Shown piece after piece: positions 57,397 to 64,000 of a DNA stretch of 64,000 nucleotides (positions within the stretch are counted from its first letter, which is position 1; every line of letters begins with the position of its first letter). A program made the translations under genes and the position numbers. Source of the stretch: Trichopria drosophilae (Eukaryota > Arthropoda > Insecta > Hymenoptera > Diapriidae); assembly GCA_030407085.1 (NCBI GenBank), contig CM059584.1, forward strand, positions 131,167,501 to 131,231,500, written 5' to 3'. The notes beneath the pieces are model-generated. The model worked only from the letters and a program-made list of their open reading frames with translations, did not search any database and was not told where the DNA came from.

Positions 57397-57774
57397 CTAC
57401 CATTTCGAAATATAAAATTCGTTTCGTAAACATAATACGTTTCCTCCCGAGGTAACATATAGGTGCGGTTGTTTTCGAGATGCTCCTATTTCCTTCGACC
57501 TAACAAAAACTGCCGACATCCTCGAATTTCGATGCGTCACATCTGCTTCGAAACTGTGAAGCGCGTCATTTAAAATACCTTAAAAAAGTTTGTGATGCAT
57601 CTGAATGTCGGTCGTATTCAGTACTTTATTCTGGTATTTTTTCACAGCACTATTGCGAACCTCTCTTCTGGACTGAAAGTTTTGCAAGGCAAATAACGCA
57701 ATATCTTTAGAACTCGCTTCTTCAGCGACTTGATTTACACATACCGGATGTTGTAATTTACGTCTAGGAACTGT
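57397..57774 (-). pseudogene. Coding-like frame overlapping the end of Edc3
   Basis: In another frame than Edc3, the minus strand is open from 57774 through KLQHPVCVNQVAEEASSKDI and LQNFQSRREVRNSAVKKYQN to a TAA at 57580-57582. It then stays open in the same frame (GILNDALHSFEADVTHRNSR, SKEIGASRKQPHLYVTSGGN) to a TAG at 57397. One stop in about 125 codons is notable in AT-rich DNA. A possible acceptor (TTAAACAG) lies at its start. It could be an alternative 3' exon, a decayed gene or chance; no family recognised. Confidence 0.3.
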
Positions 57775-58755
57775 TTAAGTAAAGCGGAATGACAAACTTT
57801 GGACCAAACGGTGATCGATATGTGATACCGACGTCCATAAATACTTTGTTCGGCAGAGCCAAATTGCAAAGATACAGTCGACCATTCTCGATGCTGTTCG
57901 ACAGCGGTAAACCTGCAAGTAAGCTGTACTTGCTGGTGATCCCAGGGGTTCCTGCCGATGGGGGTTCGATGGAAATGATCGATGCTCGGTTATTGTTAGC
58001 CCATCTGGCAGCAGGACTTACTGCTCTTACAGACGTTTCTTCGCACAGCGCAACAATTATAAGGTCGACAGTCGCAGGTAACTTTTTAATCTCAGTTTCC
58101 ACTTTGTTTCCGGTTAATTTGTATAAATATAATTCTTGGAGGAACGAGATGTTTTCTGAATTCTCAACGTATACGATAGTTTTTACTCCGTGACTTGTTA
58201 ACTGACGAGCGCAGTTGACGCCAGCAGCTCCGGATCTGTGCGGCCCGCATAATGCTACTACAGTCGGTCGCTGGTGGGCGTTATTTGGATTCAGACGGTG
58301 AGCACCGCCGAGAAGCTGTAAAATGATTTCGTTTCCTCCTCTACCTAACAGTTCGACTCTTCGTTCCCAACTGATTCCGAGCCGATCAGCTGCGCCAAAT
58401 AATTGTCGATGAAGTCCCAGAGTAATACTGGGAATTACTAAACCGTCATCTGTTACGTACTCATTGGTATCAGGATTTGGAACAACTATTTGTCTTAAAA
58501 CTGTAGGTTCTGGCTCTATCACATTTTCGTCGTGTCTATACTTTGCTTTGTTGCCTTTGAAATCTGCTTGTCGAACGTCCGGTTTCTGGGAATTAATTTC
58601 TTGCCATACAGCCTCTTTATTGAACAGTGCCAAATTCTTTTCGAAATCGAAATCTTGATGCAACGACTGATCGATCGGTGTACCAAATGCTTGTTCGTCT
58701 CTTTCGTTCCATTTTTGCCTCGATACTCGTTTTTGATTCACTTTCATCATTGGCT
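57764..58755 (-). CDS. Edc3: Edc3 exon 3, FDF motif and YjeF_N domain
   Basis: 992 nt ending at TAG 57764-57766. It contains the FDF motif, a short acidic/basic linker, and the complete YjeF_N domain, including a glycine-rich turn CGPHRSGAAGVNCARQL. In EDC3 this domain mediates dimerisation. Confidence 0.96.
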
Positions 58756-61700
58756 CTAAACAAAAATATTTATTAGAAAACAACAGTAAATAGAGGATAT
58801 ATAAAATAAATATACGTACCAGGGCAAACTTTGCCGTTGGAAGTTGTTTCAAAATTACTTTGAATATCTATCGGTTTTGAGGCATTCGATACTTTTTTGA
58901 GAATTTGAGGTTGAACTGGAGAAGACGTACTTTCGGAAATTGAACGACCGACTCGTTTTGCAATCGGTCGTTTTACTGTAACCTTACTTTGGGTTTGGGT
59001 ATCTCGGATACTTGCGTTAGCTTCTTTCGTTGAAATTATGGCAATGTTTAATATATCTCGTGCCCTAAATAAAAAGATCAAAAATTCTGTTTGTAAGCTT
59101 TATGTAATTTTAATAATAATGCACAAGTTCTTCTTGATCGTTTGTAATAATATAATAAAATATGAATTTATTTCTTGATTTGGACGATCTACTGATTTGT
59201 AAGTAAAAAAATTAAGGAATATAATGTGTTGTCGATGTACAACTACTTAACCACTTCAGTGGTAGCTGTTTAAAAAAAAAAAGTGCCAGAAGTGGTACAG
59301 CCCTGTACTTAAGATATCGAAAAACGGTGAAACACGGGTTCCATTTTTTCCTAAAATATATCATTTAACATTTAATTAATCATTTAAAAAATCAAGTAAT
59401 ATTTCACATTTATGTCGACCATCTTAGATCCACCATTTTGAATTTACAAAATCTGACTTCAAATTCGTAATCAGCGACCCCCAAAAATTCTCGAGAACCC
59501 AGCTTCATAAATTTTGGGTAATTTTTTACATTTATGTCGGCATTCTTGGATCCGCCATTTTGAATTTTCATAATCTAACTTCAGATTCGTAATCAGCGAC
59601 CCCGAAAACCCCCGAGTAACAATTTTCTGCTGTTTTTCATATAAAGAAAAATGTGCGCCGCACATTTTAATAAATTTAACAAATTTACAGCCGCCATATT
59701 GGATCCGCCCTTTTGAATTTTCCCATTTTTACGACAGATTCGGATTCAGCGACCCAAAATATCTTGGTATACGAAGTTTCATGCAAATTCATTAAGAATT
59801 GTAAAAGTTATTGCAAAATGTACACTTATGATCCATTACCACGTTTGTCAATAATTTTTTTTGTACATACAGTAGGACCTCTCTTATTCTAATTGTCCAG
59901 CTTCTCTTATTCTAATCGTTCCCCTACAAGTCTTCTCCCACTATCACACGAAAAGTCACGAAAAATATTGTCCACGAATCACAAGCTCGCAAGCAAAGTA
60001 AACGGGGTAAGGGGAAAATTAGAATAAGAGAGGTGGGCGCCATCTTGAAAAACTTTACTAATTAGAATAAGAGTGGTTCTACTGTATATGATCCATTACC
60101 ATTGAAGTGATTAAAAGTGAAGGAAAAGGTATTAAAAACTTATTTATTTATTTATTTATTAGAATCAACGGCACTAGAAGTGCCTTTATACAAAATATAA
60201 CAAAAACATAAGAGGAATTTAAAAGAAAATATCAATTGAAAACTTCTAATACGAGTATTTTTCAAAAAAATATTATAATAAGCTACCAAATGAATTGAAA
60301 AATTTGAGCGTGAAAGAAAAGTTGCTGAAGAAGAAACTTAAAAGTGCAATTAGTGAAATAATAATAGATTAATATATTTTATACTTTCTTTCAAATTAAT
60401 TGTTAATTAATATATATTTATCTTAAATCATAAATTATGTACGAAATAAAAATAAATTATTGTAAATTTAGTGAGGTATGCCTATAAGCAATACTCTTAC
60501 TCTTTAAAATAGAGACTAAGGACCAACCTATGTACGGGTAATGTAAAGGAAAAGTGGCAATTAATTATTATTATTATTATTATTATTATAACGAGGCGCT
60601 ATATAATTTGAGTAACAATAAATGATATAAACTAAAAATAATAAAATTAAAGTGTAGTAACGAATATCTCAATTAATTAACAAAAAGTTTAAGTGAGCTT
60701 GAGTGCATACCCGCTAAACATGTAACGTAAATGAAACGTTACATGTTATCCCATTTATGGCAAAAAAGTAACGTTTCGTAACGTCTTGACACCGTTTACA
60801 CCATGTTCCACGATATCTAAATACGTAAAGGTAATGCGTAACATTAATAATAAATAAGAATGTCAATTTATAACAGTTTCAAAAACGTTTTATGGAATCG
60901 TTTCTGCAACGTCACAAAATCACCAAGGAAATTTAAAACGGCGCATTCAGGTTACTAATGTAACATTCATGTAATGTTACGAATGCGACGTTTCATAGAC
61001 ATGATTTATTGCATATCTTCTATCGTTTCGTCCGGTTCCATCTCAGACTTCGTCTTCAAGATTCGGAAGCGTTCGGATGCAGCATTTGTTTTCGTATATT
61101 ATCAAGATTTACATGCAATCTTTTTCTTCTTATAATTATTCTTTTTTCTGGTGCATAATATTATTTGCTATTATTAATTTTGTTCTTTTTATTTCTTATA
61201 CGTGTGTAACTTGACTACATTGATGTCCATTAAAATCAATATTTTTTTTTGTAATATTACTGCAAAAATTAATTTAAAATATAGAGTCATTTGAGACTGA
61301 GACTGCAATGAAGTGAAATTTAACTATTTTTATACTTCACATTTGAAATTGAAACAGGTTTTGTAATATTTAGAGAATATGCATTTTATATATACAGTGT
61401 ATTTATTTTAAAAAACTCGCTCCCTTTTAATATATTTATGTACAAAATTTGTAAATTTCCGTCACTTGTCCAGAAAAATAACTCGCACCGTATTATTTTT
61501 AATGTAAATTGTATTAAATTTAATTCATAATTTAAAAATTAGTTCACTTATGTTAATTTTAATATCCGCGTAATTCATAACTTATTTCCAAGTAGTGCAT
61601 TTGTAAAATATATGTGTGTCAATTAACTTTACACTTTTTTAAACAGTGTCTATTAATCGATTTCGTTTAAAAAAAAAATATTATACGGATATCTTAAAAA

Positions 61701-63254
61701 TATTTATTTAAATTACAATAAATTACTACAAAATTGTCAAATAATATTAAAATATTATTACTCGTGATATAGAAATGACAAAATTAATTAAACATATATT
61801 GTTTAAACTAAACCCGCATTTATCAAGAAGCCTTCTACGATTGAGTATAAGAGCTCTCGTTCGCATGATAATACGTATGCGAGCATAGAGTAGTGGTTAA
61901 AACGTCAGCGTTGTAACCGGTAGACCCGGGTTCGATCCTTGGTCGGGATAGATTTTTCTTAGATTCATAGATTTATTTGGGAGCAAAATTATAAAACTAC
62001 ATTCTTTCATAACATATCTAACAATACATAAATAATAATAAAATTCGAATTGAATAAAATAATTCGTCGAATTTCTTATAATTTTTATTTATGACCGTTT
62101 AATGTAACGTTTTTACAACGTTGGATGAATCCTTTTCAAACGTCGCAGGTACGTTACGAATGAAACATTTAAAAACCGTAAATGTGGCAGGACATTTCTG
62201 GTTCCAAGCTTCCAAGGACGTTACAAAAATGTTTTTGCAATGAAACAAGTTTGGTCGCATGTCTATAATGCAACGTTTCAAAGATGTTATTAACTTTAGA
62301 CTAGGGCTCTCGCTGACTTTTTTTTAGGAAATTTTGTGCTCTATAAAAAAGGTTGAGTACATTTTTAGCGTATCTTGTACTGTTTTCGATAAGGAAACTT
62401 TAGAATGAAAAAAGTACCAAGTTTTTCCGTTTCAACAACATTTATAGATCATCACAAATAATTATTAATAACTATATCGCCTAGAAGTTATGAATAAATA
62501 TTCTCAAAGGTGCACTCAAATTGGATCTGTTTATAAAAATCTTCTTTTTAAGGAATTCGAATTTTAACCGTCTTTTCAAATTCGTCAGAATTTGTGCGGT
62601 AACTACTACTTCCCAAAATGCTGTCGCATTGACTTCAAATTTCTTTCCGTGTAAGATTTAGTTACCACATACTTTAAATGTTCTTTAAAATTCAAAGAGC
62701 AATCGAAAATCACTTCGAGATCCTTATAAGTTAAATGTGTTCAAATTGATGCTTTTAAACATTTATTTCTATGTTTTTAAGCATTTAAAATTCCAATTTT
62801 AACAAAACTATATGAATGTATAAAGTCTACTGGGTCACCTTAGTGACGAGTCCAACCAGTATATTTCGGACAAAACGTCTGATTTTAAAGTATATCTATA
62901 ATTTTTATATATTCCGTCAGCAGAAAAGAAATTCAGTTGCAATAATACCACGTTTTTAATACCTTTTCCTTCACTTTTAACATTTTAAGTAGTTTTATAT
63001 CGACAACGCATTACATTCCTTAATTTTTCTACTTACAAGTCAATCGTTCAAATCAAGAAATAAATTGATATTTTATATTTAAGTAATTTTACTTACCTTA
63101 TGGTAACTTGCGGGGATGATTCAGGTACACCGTTACAAAAAGCTTCGGCTAATGTAACACTTTGATCATTTAACGCAATAATCAAACCTTGATAACTGCC
63201 GATGTCATCTGCGCATTTGATCGAAACAGTACAGCCTAAGAACTGTTCCGTCAT
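57764..63254 (-). CDS. Edc3: Edc3, enhancer of mRNA decapping 3, three coding exons
   Basis: A cytoplasmic P-body scaffold that binds Dcp2 and the Me31B/DDX6 helicase and stimulates removal of the mRNA cap. Joined exons give 1395 nt, 464 residues plus stop (human EDC3 is 508). Domains: N-terminal LSm about 1-65 (MTEQFLGCTVSIKCADDIGS, then ARDILNIAII); basic, Ser-rich linker; FDF motif about 169-175 (HQDFDFEKNLALFNK), the DEAD-box helicase contact; and C-terminal YjeF_N Rossmann-like domain about 210-460 (IPSITLGLHRQLFGAADRLG, PTVVALCGPHRSGAAG, SPFGPKFVIPLYL). Phases agree at both introns. The start is the first ATG of the LSm fold. Transcribed in the same direction as Nedd4, 24 kb away. Confidence 0.95.
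58820..59064 (-). CDS. Edc3: Edc3 exon 2, last LSm strand and linker
   Basis: 245 nt from a TTATTTAG acceptor to a GTACGT donor. ARDILNIAIIS completes the LSm fold. The rest is a basic, Ser/Thr-rich, probably disordered linker (KVTVKRPIAKRVGRSISEST). Confidence 0.93.
59395..59790. repeat. Tandem AATCAGCGACCCC units
   Basis: Three consecutive units of about 125 bp. Each contains GGATCCGCCATTTTGAATTT, then ATTCGTAATCAGCGACCCC and a CCGAGTAAC-type word. Their order and orientation are constant here, unlike at 48215-48500. Confidence 0.75.
59868..60086 (-). mobile_element. Family P MITE copy 8
   Basis: TA + CAGTAGGACCTCTCTTATTC ... AGAGTGGTTCTACTG + TA. Reverse orientation (the CGCCATCTTG block is on the right). 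Inserted in the TTAA element. Confidence 0.9.
60252..60590 (+). pseudogene. 3' end of a second LINE
   Basis: The plus-strand frame reads YYNKLPNELKNLSVKEKLLK and KKLKSAISEIIID before a stop near 60372. This resembles the YNxLPxELK tail of non-LTR reverse transcriptase ORFs. About 190 bp later an (ATT)n tract (60563-60590) could be the element's 3' tail. Only the last 40 codons are present. Confidence 0.5.
60705..61000. repeat. AACGTTAC-dense repeat
   Basis: It starts ACCCGCTAAACATGTAACG and is crowded with GTAACGTTTC, AACGTTAC and GTAATGTTAC words in both orientations. A related block with the same words lies at 62095-62290. Probably the two ends of one motif-dense element interrupted by 1 kb of other DNA. 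Confidence 0.5.
61884..61952 (+). tRNA. tRNA-like sequence (pseudogene or SINE head)
   Basis: AGAGTAGTGGTTAAAACGTC resembles an A box and D arm; GGGTTCGATCCTTGG is a B box with a T arm (stem CCGGG/CTTGG). The presumed anticodon loop TTGTAAC would read GTA. The anticodon stem pairs poorly and the acceptor stem does not close, so a tRNA pseudogene or SINE head is likelier than a working gene. Confidence 0.45.
63097..63254 (-). CDS. Edc3: Edc3 exon 1, LSm domain N-terminal part
   Basis: 158 nt from ATG (63254-63252) to a GTAAGT donor. It encodes MTEQFLGCTVSIKCADDIGS and YQGLIIALNDQSVTLAEAFC up to PQVTIR, five-stranded LSm fold minus its last strand. Confidence 0.95.
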
Positions 63255-64000
63255 TTTGGAGCTCTGATACAAAACATGAAAAATACAGTCAAAAGAAAGC
63301 TTTAAAGTACAAATTTAATTAAAATGAGACTGACACATTGTAGATAACATTTTCAAATAATTGCAAAGATTTTTAACATATTTTAAGTTGAAAAATGAAC
63401 TGATAACCACAAAAAATGAGAAAATAGATGGAAAACTTTGAGTTATTAATCGAAAAAGAAGACAGCAATAGTTTACGGATATTTTAAATTGAATCGGAGA
63501 AGTTGAGTGATGACATCGTCATCATTCGAAAAATATGGAATTTGTATACCAAAAACATCACAAAATGTGCTTACGTGTAAGATAACGTATAGAAGAAAAG
63601 TTTTAGATTGATATTTCAACGTACATCGAATAAATTTATGGTAGAAAATTGAAAAAAAATGTTATGAAAGCGGAACTTTCTTTGCGTTTGTAGGTTATTC
63701 AAAGCTGTACACTATACACACCGCCGACATATACTTGTACTTGTAACGCTTTTGCTGGAATTCCTTTTTTCGCCATGCTGCCATCTGTCGACTTCTTAAA
63801 ATGTAAATAATTGAGTAGCGGGGAATTTAAGTTTTTTAAAGCTATTTTACAGAGAATTACTGTTTGCATGGGACTTAAAGGTTATTAAAAACAAATTCCT
63901 ATTCTGTCATCACTGACGATGATCTGTCGTTCTAACCCAACTGTCACAAGGTTAATTTTCACTTTTACTTAACCTTACGGATACATGACATTAACAAAAT
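63255..64000 (-). promoter_or_regulatory. Edc3 upstream flank
   Basis: It should contain the Edc3 promoter and leader. On the minus strand an ATG near 63776 in a GC-richer patch opens a 25-codon frame (MAKKGIPAKALQVQVYVGGV...) with possible GTACAAGT and GTATAT donors. This may be an upstream ORF, a noncoding first exon, or the start of another gene. Not resolved. Confidence 0.35.

Larger units (their letters stand above)
59247..60114. mobile_element. TTAA-flanked element with CCACTTCAGTGGTA ends, carrying a MITE
   Basis: TTAA + CCACTTCAGTGGTAG at the left and TACCATTGAAGTGA + TTAA at the right. The interior includes tandem AATCAGCGACCCC units (59395-59790). A family P MITE sits at 59868-60086, with GATCCATTACCA on both sides of it. 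Confidence 0.7.
59065..63096. other. Edc3 intron 1, 4 kb, repeat-filled
   Basis: No further exon was recognised. The contents are the 59247-60114 element with its MITE, LINE debris, a tRNA-like sequence and AACGTTAC-rich repeats, separated by AT-rich DNA (62300-63096 shows nothing recognisable). Confidence 0.7.

Noticed and set aside
57789..58193. 134-codon plus-strand frame
   Set aside because: It is antisense to the Edc3 YjeF_N exon.

Overview
The window reads as AT-rich insect nuclear DNA. It has GT-AG introns, long introns packed with short mobile elements, and two well-conserved animal genes, both on the minus strand. The insect order cannot be fixed from the sequence alone.

Gene 1 (about 1757-33953, minus strand) is Nedd4, a C2-WW-HECT E3 ubiquitin ligase. 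I could assemble 15 coding exons whose phases all match; they sum to 2529 nt, or 842 residues plus a stop. The order is a 19-codon first exon in a GC-rich promoter-like patch, a C2 domain over two exons, a linker, WW1, an acidic/Ser-rich linker, WW2 and WW3, then a HECT domain over five exons. The codon of the catalytic cysteine is split by the last intron. Gene 2 (57764-63254, minus strand) is Edc3, the enhancer of mRNA decapping. It has three coding exons (464 residues) carrying an LSm domain, an FDF motif and a YjeF_N Rossmann domain. A 4-kb intron splits the LSm domain.

Nearly everything else is repeats. The largest class is a set of long hairpin (near-palindromic) elements, 0.3 to 2.2 kb, with TTAA at both ends and mostly CCCATTAA-type termini, as expected for non-autonomous piggyBac-like elements (10228-11787, 17478-18486, 19084-19537, 20650-21804, 35864-37131, 50819-53000 with 51396-52413 nested inside). 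A second class is a radiation of TA-flanked, CAGT-starting MITEs of pogo/Tc1 type, at least eight copies of one family plus four or five related families. A third class comprises MITE families filled with one short word each (GAATTC, GTTAAC, AACGTT, AGCTCC). There are also a tRNA-derived SINE, the degenerate 3' ends of two LINEs, a 20-bp minisatellite, a (GA)n tract and a tRNA-like sequence at 61.9 kb.

By region: 1-1756 is the downstream flank of Nedd4. 1757-33953 is Nedd4 with its transposon-filled introns. 33954-34240 is the likely Nedd4 promoter. 34350-56480 is intergenic repeat territory, including a LINE remnant and a nested palindrome at 49.5-53.9 kb. 56485-57762 holds unresolved coding-like sequence. 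57764-63254 is Edc3 and 63255-64000 its upstream flank. No complete transposase or autonomous element was found, so the hairpins and MITEs must have been moved by proteins encoded elsewhere. The two genes act in separate processes (protein ubiquitination and mRNA decapping), and nothing here links them beyond adjacency.
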